Below, in pieces: positions 32,121-41,624 of a stretch of DNA of 64,000 nt. The notes beneath the pieces were generated by a model. It searched no databases. It was not told where the DNA came from and saw only the letters and a program-made list of their open reading frames with translations. This DNA is from Streptomyces sp. NBC_00457. GTDB taxonomy: Bacteria > Actinomycetota > Actinomycetes > Streptomycetales > Streptomycetaceae. The translations under genes and the position numbers were made by a program. The stretch covers positions 620,001 through 684,000 of the forward strand of contig NZ_CP107905.1 in assembly GCF_036014015.1 (NCBI RefSeq). The letters run 5' to 3'. How positions within the stretch are numbered: position 1 is the first letter of the stretch; each line of letters begins with the position of its first letter.

Positions 32121-32137
32121 TCACCCGCGGCGGGTGA
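32121..32137. promoter_or_regulatory. Palindrome TCACCCG-CGG-CGGGTGA (motif copy B)
   Basis: Perfect 7-bp arms. It lies midway between two divergent genes, 104 bp from the HdeD start and 102 bp from the DUF2252 start, so one site could serve both. Confidence 0.72.
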
Positions 32138-32238
32138 TCCGGGCACACCACCGGGGCGATGAGGTGGATGGCAGCGGAGATGCGCGCGCCGATGCCCGGA
32201 CGGCCGGCGGGCGGGCTGCTCCTGTCGGAGGTGGAGCC

Positions 32239-33648
32239 ATGACCACACCCAGCGACTTCACGGCCTCCCTGTCCCCCGCCGACAGAGCGGCGTACGGCAG
32301 GAACGCGCGCAAGCGCGCCCCTCGTTCGCGCCAGGCGTGGTTCGAGACGGGACCGGAGCGCCCCGACCCGATCGAGGTGATCGAGCGCCAATCGGCCGCG
32401 CGGGTGCCCGAGTTGGTCCCGATCCGGTACGGCCGGATGCTCGAGTCCCCGTTCCGCTTCTACCGGGGCGCGGCAGCGATCATGGCGGCGGACCTCGGCC
32501 CGCTCCCGAACAGCGGGCTGACGGTCCAACTCTGCGGCGACGCCCACCTGCTGAACTTCCGGCTGCTGGCCTCGCCCGAGCGCCGTCTCGTGTTCGACAT
32601 CAACGACTTCGACGAGACCCTGCCCGGGCCCTTCGAGTGGGACGTCAAACGGCTGGCGGCCAGCTTCGCGATCGCCGGCCGGGCCAACGGATTCTCGGTC
32701 GGAGAGCAGGACGAAGCGGTCCTGACCTGCGTGCGCGCCTATCGGCAGCGCATCCGGGAGTTCGCCGCTATGCGCACCCTGGACATCTGGTACGCGCAGG
32801 ACGACGCCGACCGGCTGGGGGAGCTGATGGCGGAGTCGATCAGCAAGCGGGCCCGGCGCCGGACCGCCGAGGCGACCGCACGCGCCCGTACCCGCACCTA
32901 CCTCCAAGCCGTCGACAAACTCACCCGGATCACCGAGGAAGGCCGCCGGATCGCACCGGACCCGCCGCTGATCACCCCGCTCCAGGACCTGTTGAGCGAC
33001 CCGTCGGACGACGCGCAGGAGAAGGAACTCCAGACCCTCGTGGAGGACTACGCGCGCACCCTGTCGTCCGAGCGCCGGCACCTGCTGCGCCACTACCGCC
33101 TGGTCGACATGGCCCGGAAAGTGGTGGGCGTCGGCAGTGTCGGCACGCGGTGCTGGGTCCTGCTGCTGCTCGGCCGGGACGACGACGATCCCTTGCTGCT
33201 GCAGGCCAAGGAGGCGCAGGAGTCGGTGCTCGCGGCCCACACGGGCGGTGCCTCCTACGACAACCAGGGCCGCCGCGTGGTGACCGGGCAGCGGCTGATC
33301 CAGACGACCAGTGACATCTTCCTGGGCTGGACGCATGTCGTGGGCCTCGACGGGCGCGGCCGGGACTTCTACGTACGGCAGCTGCGGGACTGGAAGGGCA
33401 TCGCGCGGCCGGAGACCATGGACCCCTATCTGCTGCGCCTGTTCGGGCAGTTGTGCGGGGGCAGCCTGGCGCGCGCCCACGCCCGCTCCGGTGATCCCGT
33501 CGCCATCGCGGCCTACCTCGGCGGGAGCGACCGCTTCGACCGCGCACTCACCGGCTTCGCCCAGGCCTACGCCGACCGGAACGAGCGCGACTTCGAGGCG
33601 CTGGCCGCCGCGGCCCGCTCCGGACGGGTGCGTACGCAGAGCCTGTGA
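32239..33648 (+). CDS. DUF2252 family protein
   Basis: A 469-residue cytosolic protein with a kinase-like (aminoglycoside phosphotransferase-type) core. FRFYRGAAAIMAADL is followed by QLCGDAHLLNF and VFDINDFDETLPGPFEWDVKRLAAS, where the HLLNF and DINDFDE segments take the place of catalytic and metal-binding loops. Later come VGVGSVGTRCWVLLLLG and the C-terminal RQLRDWKG. The family is widespread in Streptomyces; its reaction is not established. The ATG at 32239 follows GGAGGTGGAGCC. Confidence 0.92.
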   Translation: MTTPSDFTASLSPADRAAYGRNARKRAPRSRQAWFETGPERPDPIEVIERQSAARVPELVPIRYGRMLESPFRFYRGAAAIMAADLGPLPNSGLTVQLCGDAHLLNFRLLASPERRLVFDINDFDETLPGPFEWDVKRLAASFAIAGRANGFSVGEQDEAVLTCVRAYRQRIREFAAMRTLDIWYAQDDADRLGELMAESISKRARRRTAEATARARTRTYLQAVDKLTRITEEGRRIAPDPPLITPLQDLLSDPSDDAQEKELQTLVEDYARTLSSERRHLLRHYRLVDMARKVVGVGSVGTRCWVLLLLGRDDDDPLLLQAKEAQESVLAAHTGGASYDNQGRRVVTGQRLIQTTSDIFLGWTHVVGLDGRGRDFYVRQLRDWKGIARPETMDPYLLRLFGQLCGGSLARAHARSGDPVAIAAYLGGSDRFDRALTGFAQAYADRNERDFEALAAAARSGRVRTQSL

Positions 33649-33651
33649 GGG

Positions 33652-33849
33652 TCACTCCGGCAGCTGGCGCATCTCCACGACCCGCAGCCCCAGCGACTGG
33701 CAGCGGGCCAGCAGACCGTACAACTGCGCCTCGTCGACGACGGGGCCGAACAGGACGGTCTGACCGGCCATCACCACATGGTCCAGCTCCGGAAAGGCCT
33801 TGGCCAGCGTCGGAGACACATGGCCTTCGACGCGGATCTCGTAGCGCAT
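33652..33849 (-). CDS. Small conserved protein, 65 aa
   Basis: MRYEIRVEGHVSP opens a compact alpha/beta protein that continues AFPELDHVVMAGQTVLFGPVVDEAQLYGLLARCQSLGLRVVEMRQ. It looks like a ferredoxin-like fold of the kind annotated as hypothetical in many Streptomyces. The ATG at 33849 follows GGGAGGGCAGCTC. A palindrome is 80 bp upstream. It is convergent with the DUF2252 gene, with almost no gap. Confidence 0.8.
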   Translation of the reverse strand: MRYEIRVEGHVSPTLAKAFPELDHVVMAGQTVLFGPVVDEAQLYGLLARCQSLGLRVVEMRQLPE

Positions 33850-33928
33850 GAGCTGCCCTCCCGCGGCGGCCTGGGATGGGCGGAGTCCGTCCTCACCTGC
33901 GATGGTCCGCGTCGCCGCGACGCCCGCC

Positions 33929-33947
33929 CTCACCCGCCGCAGGTGAA
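33929..33947. promoter_or_regulatory. Palindrome-like site CTCACCCG-CCG-CAGGTGAA (motif copy C)
   Basis: The left arm is identical to copy A; the right arm differs at two positions. It lies 80 bp upstream of the small protein gene. Confidence 0.55.
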
Positions 33948-33994
33948 GTGACGGCTTCGTCGCGGCCGCGCCCGATCAGTGGTTCAGGTAGATA

Positions 33995-34510
33995 TCAGTG
34001 GGTCAGGTAGATCTTGAACGAGATGATCAGCAGACCGAGCACCAGATTCACCGAGGCGGTGGTGACCATCAGCCGCGGGGAGGCACCGGCCCGTCGCGCC
34101 GCGGCCACCGACCAGCCCACCTGCCCGGCCACGGCCACGCAGAGCGCCAGCCAGAGCGCACCCGGAACATCGAGGCCGAGCAGAGGGCTGACGGCCACGG
34201 CGGTGGCGGGCGGGACGGCGGCGTTGACGATCGGCCACTCCTCACGGCACACCTCCAGCACGGCACGGCGGTCCAGCCGCCGCTGTGCCAGACGGGCACC
34301 GAAGAGCTGGGCGTGCACGTGCGCGATCCAGAACGCCACCCCGGTGAGCAACAGCAGCAGCACCAGTTCCACGCGGGGAAAGTGGTCCAGGGTGCCGCCG
34401 GCCCCGACGACCACGGAGGCGGCGAGCATCGAGCCGTAGACGCCGCCGGTGTAGTCGGCGCGGACGCGGCGCTCGGCACCGCTCTGCGCGACATGCCCGG
34501 TCCTGGACAT
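33995..34510 (-). CDS. Four-helix membrane protein of unknown function
   Basis: A 171-residue protein with helices at about 24-42 (VYGSMLAASVVVGAGG), 46-66 (VELVLLLLLTGVAFWIAHVHAQLFG), 97-130 and 145-168 (MVTTASVNLVLGLLIISFKIYL). The pattern FWIAHVHAQLFGARL next to helix 2 is distinctive, but I cannot tie it to a characterised family. It starts 15 bp after the MFS pump gene ends and is probably co-transcribed with it. Confidence 0.8.
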   Translation of the reverse strand: MSRTGHVAQSGAERRVRADYTGGVYGSMLAASVVVGAGGTLDHFPRVELVLLLLLTGVAFWIAHVHAQLFGARLAQRRLDRRAVLEVCREEWPIVNAAVPPATAVAVSPLLGLDVPGALWLALCVAVAGQVGWSVAAARRAGASPRLMVTTASVNLVLGLLIISFKIYLTH

Positions 34511-34525
34511 CGCGGCCTCCTCGAG

Positions 34526-36142
34526 TCAGCGGGACGGGCCCGTCGCGTCGGCCGGTGTCGCCTTCTCCGGCTGCCCGGTCCGCGTCGGGAGATGCCGCGT
34601 GACGAGGAAGCTGGCGAGGGTGATTCCTCCGGTGGCGAGGATCGCCGCTTTGAGGCCGTCGAGTTGAGCCGACGCGTAGGACTCCACGAGGGCGTCGACC
34701 TCGGACGGTGGCAGACCGGCGCGTTCGGCGGCCGAGCGCGCCTGCTCGGTGGGGACGAAGGTGATGCCGGCATTGAGGGCGATGCCGGTCTGCTGTCGTG
34801 CCTCCTCCGACAGCCGTGGGTCGTTCTCCACCTGCGCGGTGAAGGCGTGCGCCAGGGCTCCGATGAGCAGCGATCCGATCAGCGCGGTGCCCAGCGCGGA
34901 GCCCAACTGCTGGGCCGTGAACTGCAGTCCGCCGGCCTCGCTGCGTTCCTCCTCGCCGACGCTGGACTGAACGACGTTGCCCAGTTGCGAGGCGAGCAGA
35001 CCCATGCCCACGCCGAGCAGCGCCATCGCCCCGGCGAACTGCGCGTCGTCGATGACCGGATCGATGGTGGCCAGCAGCCACACGATGGCCGCGGCGAGGG
35101 TCACCAGGGCCAGCCGGACCACCCTGCGCGGTCCCGCCAGCCGCCCCAGCCGCGCGGCGATCAGGGAGGCCGCGAGCATGGTGGCGGACACCGGCAGCAG
35201 CCGCAGCCCCGTCTCGAAGGCGTCGAATCCCTGAACCACCTGCAGATACAGCGGGATGGCGAAGAACAGTCCCAGCAGGATGAGGTTCTGGCTCAGCAAC
35301 GACATCAGGCCGGCCCGCAGCGCGGGCTTGTGCAGCAGAGCGAGATGCACCAGCGGTTCGGTGCCGTGCGCCTCGCGTCGCCGCTCCCAGTGGGCGAAGA
35401 CGGCGAGTACGGCCGCTCCGGCGCCGATGACGAAAAGCGTCGGCGCGAATCCCAGCACGGTGAAGGGCGGGTTGCGGGGCTGCACCCATCCCCAGGAGCC
35501 GCTCTGCAGCACACCGAGCACGCCCAGCGCCAGCCCGGCCGCCGACAGCGCCGCGCCGACCCCGTCCAGCCGGGTCCGCGGACCGGTCCGGGGCGCTTGT
35601 GTGATCACCCGGCGGAAGCACAGCATGGCCGCGACGACCACGACCTCGCCGGCGAAGACCAGCCGCCAGGTGAGATACGTCGTCACCCAGCCGCCGAGCA
35701 GCGGGCCGACCGCGATCCCCGCGCCGGCCAGTCCGCCGATGACGCCGTAGGCCACGGCCCGGTCCCTGCCCCGGTAGGACTCGGCGACGAGGGCCGCCAT
35801 GGCGGGCAGCACCATCGCGGCACCCAGTCCTTCGATGACCGACCAGCCCAGCGTGAGCACCCACAGGGTGGGCGCGACGGCGGTCAGAGCCGATCCGGTG
35901 CCGTAGACGACGAGGCCCAGGAAAAACAGGCGACGTCGTCCGAGGATGTCTCCGAGTCTGCCGCCGATGATCATGAACGCTGCCATGACCAGTGCGTACA
36001 GCGTGATGACGGCCTGGATGGCGGTGACCTCGGTGTCGAAGTCCTCGACCAGTTGGCTGATGGAGACGTTCATGACGGACGTGTCCAGGACCATCAGGAA
36101 CTGGGCGGTACCGAGGACGATCAGAGCCCGCCAGTGCTTCAC
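34526..36142 (-). CDS. DHA2-family (14-helix) MFS drug efflux transporter
   Basis: A 538-residue proton-driven exporter. DTSVMNVSISQLVEDF in helix 1 and GGRLGDILGRRRLFFLG after helix 2 (motif A) are typical of DHA2 pumps, with motif C-like GGLAGAGIAVGPLLGGWV in helix 5. It has a long extracellular segment before the last helix (NDPRLSEEARQQTGIALN and on). It has the palindrome of this island 108 bp upstream. The LuxR regulator gene directly upstream in the same orientation is a plausible activator. Confidence 0.92.
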   Translation of the reverse strand: MKHWRALIVLGTAQFLMVLDTSVMNVSISQLVEDFDTEVTAIQAVITLYALVMAAFMIIGGRLGDILGRRRLFFLGLVVYGTGSALTAVAPTLWVLTLGWSVIEGLGAAMVLPAMAALVAESYRGRDRAVAYGVIGGLAGAGIAVGPLLGGWVTTYLTWRLVFAGEVVVVAAMLCFRRVITQAPRTGPRTRLDGVGAALSAAGLALGVLGVLQSGSWGWVQPRNPPFTVLGFAPTLFVIGAGAAVLAVFAHWERRREAHGTEPLVHLALLHKPALRAGLMSLLSQNLILLGLFFAIPLYLQVVQGFDAFETGLRLLPVSATMLAASLIAARLGRLAGPRRVVRLALVTLAAAIVWLLATIDPVIDDAQFAGAMALLGVGMGLLASQLGNVVQSSVGEEERSEAGGLQFTAQQLGSALGTALIGSLLIGALAHAFTAQVENDPRLSEEARQQTGIALNAGITFVPTEQARSAAERAGLPPSEVDALVESYASAQLDGLKAAILATGGITLASFLVTRHLPTRTGQPEKATPADATGPSR

Positions 36143-36249
36143 GGTGTCTCCCTCGCCGAGTCGGCCCGGGATGCCGGCGGAATCGGCCGGGCAGCGGCCG
36201 GCCTGGGCCTGCCGCCGCTTCCATGGCAGCCGAACCGACCGCCGGGCGC

Positions 36250-36268
36250 CTCACCCGCCACGGGCGAG
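36250..36268. promoter_or_regulatory. Palindrome CTCACCCG-CCA-CGGGCGAG (motif copy D)
   Basis: 8-bp arms with one mismatch, 108 bp upstream of the MFS gene and 22 bp beyond the end of the LuxR gene. Confidence 0.65.
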
Positions 36269-36289
36269 CCGCTCCTCACCGGTGTGCGG

Positions 36290-38959
36290 TCACAGCAGCC
36301 GCAACTCGCGGGCCCGGCGGACCGCGTCGTTGCGCCGGTTCACCGCGAGCTTGCGGTAGACGCTCTTGAGGTGCGTCTTCACGGTGTTCACCGACACATA
36401 CAGATCAGCTGCGATCTCCTCGGTCGACATCATCTGGGCCAGCCGTCGCAGGACATCGCGCTCGCGTCCGCTCAGCTCCTCCACGACCGGCGCCCACGGC
36501 TGCTCCTGGCTGGGTGAGGGGCCCGGGGTGAGCCAGCCGGCGCCCAGCCCGCGCAGGGGTTCCGTGCTCAGCAGAGGCCGCAGCCAGGGTCCGGCTTCGA
36601 GGAAAGGACGCCGCAGCCGCTCTCGCCGGGCCTCGAGGAGGGCCTGGCCGACGTGTCTGCGGGCCGTGGCGAAGTCCCCTGCCACGTCGGCGGCCTGTGC
36701 CCTCAGCAGCGCGGCCCGGACGGTCACCGCGGGGCCGGCGCGGCCCTCAGGGCGCGCACCGTCGAGCAGGTCCATCGCCACGTCCGGTCGCCCCGCGGCG
36801 AGTTCGGCCCGCGCGGCGCCGACGGTGCACGCCGGGTGGCTGTGGGGCACCGCCCGCAGAATCCTGGCGGCGGCTTCCGGTCGGCCTTCGGCCAGGTGTA
36901 CGGCTGAGGCGACGAGAGCCGTCTGACCCTCCGCCCAGGGTGAGACGACATCCGCCGGGACCGCCGGTTCCGCCGCTTCCAGGGCGGCCCGTGCGTGGCC
37001 GCGGGCCAGCAGCAGCCGCGCTGTGGCGATCATCCGGCCCGCCTCGGTCACCGGGTCCCGCAGCGCGGGGGGCGAGTCGGCCGCGGCGTCGAGGAGGGAC
37101 TGGGCCTGCGCGAGCTCGTTGCGGTCCACGGCCACCGCGGCAAGGACCATCCGATCGATGCCGGAGCCGGTCGGCGGGTCCCGGCTGAGCCGTTCCGTCT
37201 CGCTCATCGCCGCCAGGGCCTTGCGCTCCGCCCTGCCGGGCCAGCCGTTCAGGTAGTCGATCAACGCCAGGTGTCCCAGGGACTCCTCGCGCGGGAGGGC
37301 CGTGGCCGCTCCACCGGTGGTGCCGGCCACCGGGGACAGCGCGGCTCGTGCGTCCTCGAAGCGCCCGGCCCACAGCCGTGCCGAGCCCAGATGGGTCTGC
37401 GTGAGCGCGTTGAGCTCGGGATGCTTGTCCAGGAGGTGCTCGGGGACCTCCGTGCGCAGGTGCCGGGCCGCTTCCGCGGCCTGCTCCGCACGTCCCGGCG
37501 ATCCGGTCAGCCGGGCCGCCAGGACTTCCAGCAGGGCGCAGCTCAGCCGGGCCGCCGCGGCTCCGGGGGCGTCGTCCGCGGTCAGGCTTTCCTCGGCGTG
37601 GTGCAGATGGGGCAGGCCACGGTCTAGGTCGCTCCGGGACAGCTCATGGGCCGCGCGGACCAGGCTCATGGCCGGGCTCTCGGCCTCGGGGCCCGTCCGG
37701 GAGACCAGCTCGGCCAGGTCGGTGGAGTGCAGGCCCGTGAATAGCTGGCCGATCGCGAGATCCTCGACCAGGGCACCGGCGGTGAACTCCCAGTCGCCGG
37801 CGGCCGTACCGTGCGCGAGCATCTCCGAGAGGAACCCGGAGTGCCGCAGCCACCGTGCCGCTCGCCGGTGGAGTTCGGGCTCCAGTCCGGGAGCACGCTC
37901 CCGCAGGTGTGCGCGCAGGATCTCCCCGAACAGCGGGTGGAGGCGGTACCAGGCGTGCCCGAGGTGCTCGACGAACGCGTTCGCGCGGTGCAGCCCGGCC
38001 AGCAGCGGCTCGGCATCGGTGCGCCCCGTCAGTGCGTTCGCCAGATCGGGGCAGAACCGCTCCAGGACGCTGACCCGCAGCAGCAGGTCCTGCGTCTGCG
38101 CGCTCTGCCGCTTGAGCACCTCCGCCAGCAGGAAGTCGGCCACCGCGCTGCGGTCCGCTTCGAACTCCTTCAGGTAGAGCTCGGGGTCCGGGCTGTCGAG
38201 CGCGGCCAGGACGCACAGGCGCAGCCCGGCGGCCCAGCCCCGGGTGCGCTCGACGAGCGCGCGCACCGCGCTGACGCCGAGGCGCAAGCCGTGCCGGGCC
38301 ACCAGCGTCGCCGCCTCCTCTGGAGTGAAGGCGAGCTCCGCTCCCCTGATCTCCGTCATGGCGCCGACGGCCCGGTAGCGGTGCAGGGGGAGCAGCGGTT
38401 CGGTGCGGGTGACCAGGATCAGACGCAGGCCCGCACCCGCGTGGTGCAGGACGAATTCCAGTTGATCGGCGATCTCCGGTGCGGACACACGGTCGTACTC
38501 GTCGAGCACGACGATCACAGGACAGTCGCGGGTGCTCAGATCGGCGGCGAGACGGGCGAGCAGTGTGTGGTCCACGTGGTGCGCGTCCGAGGGCCGGCCG
38601 ACCGACGCGGGTACCGGTGTGCCGGAGGCGTGCAGGGCCTGCGTCAGATATGCCCAGAACATCCCGGGACCCTGGTCCACCGCGTCGGTGGTGAGCCAGG
38701 CGACAGGCCGGTCCAGCCCCGCGGCCCAGTCGGCGACCAGCAGCGTCTTGCCCGCGCCGGCGGCGCCGTTGACCATCGTCAACGGCGTCAGGAGAGCCTG
38801 GTCGAGGTGCCGGACCAGCCTGTCCCGCCGGAGAAACGTGTCCGGCCGCGCAGGCACGGCGAAACTCGCGGCCAGGAAGGGATCTCCCAGCGGATCGGCG
38901 CAGGGAGTGGTCGGTCCCGCCCCTTCGTCCTCGGTGCCGGACACGTCGGTCACCCCCAC
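36290..38959 (-). CDS. MalT-like LuxR-family ATP-dependent transcriptional activator
   Basis: An 889-residue STAND-type regulator. An N-terminal NTPase follows the opening segment: FLRRDRLVRHLDQAL, Walker A NGAAGAGKTLL (about 63-73), Walker B-like CPVIVVLDEYDRV. A winged-helix and a long helical TPR-like sensor domain occupy about 330-810. The C-terminal LuxR helix-turn-helix reads LSGRERDVLRRLAQMMSTEEIAADLYVSVNTVKTHLKS. Three GTG codons near 38959 could start translation. It is the only intact regulator inside the palindrome-marked island, so it is the first candidate to bind that motif. Confidence 0.92.
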   Translation of the reverse strand: MGVTDVSGTEDEGAGPTTPCADPLGDPFLAASFAVPARPDTFLRRDRLVRHLDQALLTPLTMVNGAAGAGKTLLVADWAAGLDRPVAWLTTDAVDQGPGMFWAYLTQALHASGTPVPASVGRPSDAHHVDHTLLARLAADLSTRDCPVIVVLDEYDRVSAPEIADQLEFVLHHAGAGLRLILVTRTEPLLPLHRYRAVGAMTEIRGAELAFTPEEAATLVARHGLRLGVSAVRALVERTRGWAAGLRLCVLAALDSPDPELYLKEFEADRSAVADFLLAEVLKRQSAQTQDLLLRVSVLERFCPDLANALTGRTDAEPLLAGLHRANAFVEHLGHAWYRLHPLFGEILRAHLRERAPGLEPELHRRAARWLRHSGFLSEMLAHGTAAGDWEFTAGALVEDLAIGQLFTGLHSTDLAELVSRTGPEAESPAMSLVRAAHELSRSDLDRGLPHLHHAEESLTADDAPGAAAARLSCALLEVLAARLTGSPGRAEQAAEAARHLRTEVPEHLLDKHPELNALTQTHLGSARLWAGRFEDARAALSPVAGTTGGAATALPREESLGHLALIDYLNGWPGRAERKALAAMSETERLSRDPPTGSGIDRMVLAAVAVDRNELAQAQSLLDAAADSPPALRDPVTEAGRMIATARLLLARGHARAALEAAEPAVPADVVSPWAEGQTALVASAVHLAEGRPEAAARILRAVPHSHPACTVGAARAELAAGRPDVAMDLLDGARPEGRAGPAVTVRAALLRAQAADVAGDFATARRHVGQALLEARRERLRRPFLEAGPWLRPLLSTEPLRGLGAGWLTPGPSPSQEQPWAPVVEELSGRERDVLRRLAQMMSTEEIAADLYVSVNTVKTHLKSVYRKLAVNRRNDAVRRARELRLL

Positions 38960-39030
38960 GGTCCGTCAGGTCATGGGCAGCTCTCTCCTCCTCAGGATCC
39001 CAGTGTTGCTCCGCATGCGCGCGCCGTCCC

Positions 39031-39231
39031 TCAGGCCCCTTGCGCCACAGGCCCCGCGCCGACTCGGCGGGCGGCGTCCATGGGGTGGTCGAGCGAAAGG
39101 GCGGCCCTGATCAGTGCCAGGTGTGTGAAGGCCTGCGGGAAGTTTCCGAGCTGCTCCCCGGTCGGGCCGATCTCCTCGGCGAACAGGCCGGCGTGATTGG
39201 CGTAGGTCAGCATCTTGTCGAAGGCGGACAT
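39031..39231 (-). pseudogene. 3' remnant of a GH15 (glucoamylase/trehalase-like) gene
   Basis: The last 66 codons read [46 protein letters not shown], the unmistakable C-terminal end of Streptomyces GH15 proteins, which are about 600 residues long. Upstream in frame there is only unrelated low-complexity sequence ([17 protein letters not shown]). More than 500 codons are missing, including the catalytic domain. No ribosome site fits a short product. Confidence 0.8.
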
Positions 39232-39477
39232 CGCTTTTTGCGTGCACAGCGACTCCCCCTCGGGCATCGCTTGGTGCGTGCGTTTCCGGCCTGCGCTCAC
39301 TCGGATTCGTCGAGCACGGGCAGCGGCTGCGGCCACGGCGTGGAGGTGTCGATCTTCGGCGCTGCCTGGCGGAGCTGCCTCGCTGTGGCCTCGGCTCCAC
39401 CTCACTACGGGCGGAGACGGCGAGAAGGCGGAACGTGGCAGAGGACCGGAGTTCGACGCAGGGCACCGGGGATGCAG

Positions 39478-39930
39478 CTACCCCCGGTCGCGAGCATCGC
39501 GACGGCGAGCGCGATCGGGAGAGGATGGCGCACCAGTCGCCACAGCGGAGTGATCAGCCGCCAGATGAACAGCGCCGCGAGGAACCACGTCAGATACAGA
39601 GAATCCAGCCGGCTGATCGGGCGGTCCGGCACTTGGTCGGTCCACCTGGTGAAGGGTGTGTACGCCGTCTCGAAGACGACGTACGGCACGGCGAGCCCGG
39701 TCACCAGCCGTTTCAGCTGCACGGGGCTCGGCTCGAAATTCCGCGCGAAATAGTCGGAGACGACGATGAAGGGTGACGCGTGGAACGCGTACACCGACAG
39801 GTGGAACGCCGTGACGGTCCGGCTTCCGTCGCGCAGCGGCTCCCACGCGTGCCCCATCGCGACCATCACGATCGCCAGGTACTTGGCGTTGTCGAAAACG
39901 CGTCCCGCTGCTTGGTCTCTTCGCGCGCCG
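39478..39930 (-). pseudogene. 5' remnant of a membrane acyltransferase-3 gene
   Basis: About 150 codons match the N-terminal part of OafA/WecH-like acyltransferases: FDNAKYLAIVMVAMGHAWEPL, VYAFHASPFIVVSDYFARNFE, GLAVPYVVFETAY, LTWFLAALFIWRL. The family is normally about 390 residues with ten helices; after ATGGS at 39478 the sequence becomes unrelated. The loop S-D-YF replaces the usual S-G-YF. The same-strand GH15 remnant begins 250 bp further on. Confidence 0.75.
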
Positions 39931-40039
39931 GGCCACCGTCGGAGGCGGGTGGTACGGGAGCGGCTGCTGTGAGGAAGCGGTGAAACACCCTCGCGTCTCA
40001 CCAATTCCGGGCTGAGTGACCCTGCATCGGCTCCAGGAC

Positions 40040-41371
40040 TCATGGCCGAGGGCCGCCGGCCTGCTGGGGGAGCCAGACATGGCCTGCGGCCCTGCGCGTG
40101 CCCCAGAGATCCGGCGGACCGTACGCCAGGTACTGACGTACCGCGTCGTACATCCGGTACCGGACCCGGCCGTTGTCGTCGACTCCGCTGACATGAACCA
40201 TCTGCCGGTCCAGCAGCTCGTCGAGGAGATCCGCGGCAAGTCCTCTCGACGGCGTGACATCGGCCTCTACCACGTCGTCGAGGCCGAAGTCGCCGCGTAC
40301 GGTCTTCATCCGCTGCAGCGCGGCCCTGACCGGGTCCGGCAGTGAACGGCAATACGCTGCCACGCTGGCTTGCAGCGACAGATCCCCGATGCGCAGAAAC
40401 CCGATGCGGTCCTGCTCGTACATCAGGCGGTCCGACAGATCGCGCAGTGAGCGGTGCGGTCGCGCCGAGAGCCACAGTCCGGCGATGTGCAGGGCGAGCG
40501 GCAGCCGGGCGCTGGAACGCAGAATGCTCATCGCGGACGCCCGTTCCGCGCGGGTGCGCGCGGGACCGAGCAGATCCTCCAGAACCTGGTACGCGTCCGC
40601 CTCGCTGAGAGCACCGATCCGCCGGCGGAACTGCGCTGGGAGCGCGGGGAGTTCGCGCCGCGCGGCCACCAGTACGGCGCTGCGCGCGCCGTCCACCAGC
40701 AGCGGCCGGACCTGCCCCTCACCGTCGACGTTGTCGAGGACGACGAGAACGCGTCTGCGGCTCAGCGCGTCCCGCAGCCGGGCAGCCGCTTCTTCCGGAT
40801 GGTCCGCCACGGGCGCACCGCTCAGGGAACGCAGCACGCGGCGGACCAGCCGGTCCGGCGTGAACGGCACGGAGGAGGCATCGGGGTGCAGGTCGACGAA
40901 GACCTGCCCGTCCGGGAAGCGGCCGCGCACACTGTGTGCCGCTTCGAGGATCAGTGAGGTCTTTCCCGCGCCGGGCGGCCCGATGACGACCGCGGGTGTT
41001 CCGAGGTCGGGTCGTTCCTGCGCCGACAGATGGGCCCGCAGGGCGTCGAGGTGCGGCTTCCGGCCGACGAGACGGTGGCGAGGGGCCGCCGGCAGTTCTG
41101 CCGGTGTGGACCCGGCCGACGGCTCCCGGTGGCTTCCGGTCTCCGGTTTGCGCAGCAACTGCCCCACCTCGCCGGGCGGCAGCCCGAGGGCCTTGGCGAG
41201 CAGGACCAGCGACTGCTTGCGGGGGCGGGAGGTCTGACCGGTCTCCAGATTGCGGATGGCCCGCACACTGACCCCGGACCGGTCCGCGAGGTCCTCCTGG
41301 GTGAGGCAGGCCGCCTCACGTGCGTTGACCAGAGCCGCCGCGAGCGTCGCAGGCGATGGCGTGTCGCTCAC
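40040..41371 (-). CDS. XRE-type HTH plus NB-ARC-like NTPase regulator
   Basis: A 443-residue protein. Residues 8-65 form a Cro/CI-type helix-turn-helix (ALVNAREAACLTQEDLADRSGVSVRAIRNLETGQTSRPRK). After a linker comes an NTPase with Walker A GPPGAGKTSL (about 130) and Walker B-like RRVLVVLDNVDG, then the winged-helix part with LPLALHIAGLWLSARP. Compared with AfsR-like proteins it lacks the TPR tail and ends soon after YDAVRQYLAYG, so it may be C-terminally shortened. The GTG at 41371 follows GAGGAGTTGGGCGTTCG. Target unknown. Confidence 0.85.
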   Translation of the reverse strand: MSDTPSPATLAAALVNAREAACLTQEDLADRSGVSVRAIRNLETGQTSRPRKQSLVLLAKALGLPPGEVGQLLRKPETGSHREPSAGSTPAELPAAPRHRLVGRKPHLDALRAHLSAQERPDLGTPAVVIGPPGAGKTSLILEAAHSVRGRFPDGQVFVDLHPDASSVPFTPDRLVRRVLRSLSGAPVADHPEEAAARLRDALSRRRVLVVLDNVDGEGQVRPLLVDGARSAVLVAARRELPALPAQFRRRIGALSEADAYQVLEDLLGPARTRAERASAMSILRSSARLPLALHIAGLWLSARPHRSLRDLSDRLMYEQDRIGFLRIGDLSLQASVAAYCRSLPDPVRAALQRMKTVRGDFGLDDVVEADVTPSRGLAADLLDELLDRQMVHVSGVDDNGRVRYRMYDAVRQYLAYGPPDLWGTRRAAGHVWLPQQAGGPRP

Positions 41372-41624
41372 CGAACGCCCAACTCCTCGGCCGGCCTGTC
41401 GGCCTGGACTCGGCTGGTGAGTACACCCTGTTGTGTCACGGTAGTCCCGATATCGATGTGCTGTCGTCATCATGAGGAACGTGAGCAGGGGGGATCGCCC
41501 GGAGCCGTCGGCGACGGAGCGCCGTGGCGGGCTGCGTTGTGCGAGTCGGTCGCGCGATCAAGGTGCCGCAAGTGCCTGCGGCTGCCGTGAAAGTGGGGGG
41601 CGCGAGAAAGGGACGGCCGGTGAC

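Noticed and set aside
39232..39477. Sequence between the GH15 and acyltransferase remnants
   Set aside because: No recognisable coding, repeat ends or target duplication; I cannot show a mobile element caused the scar.
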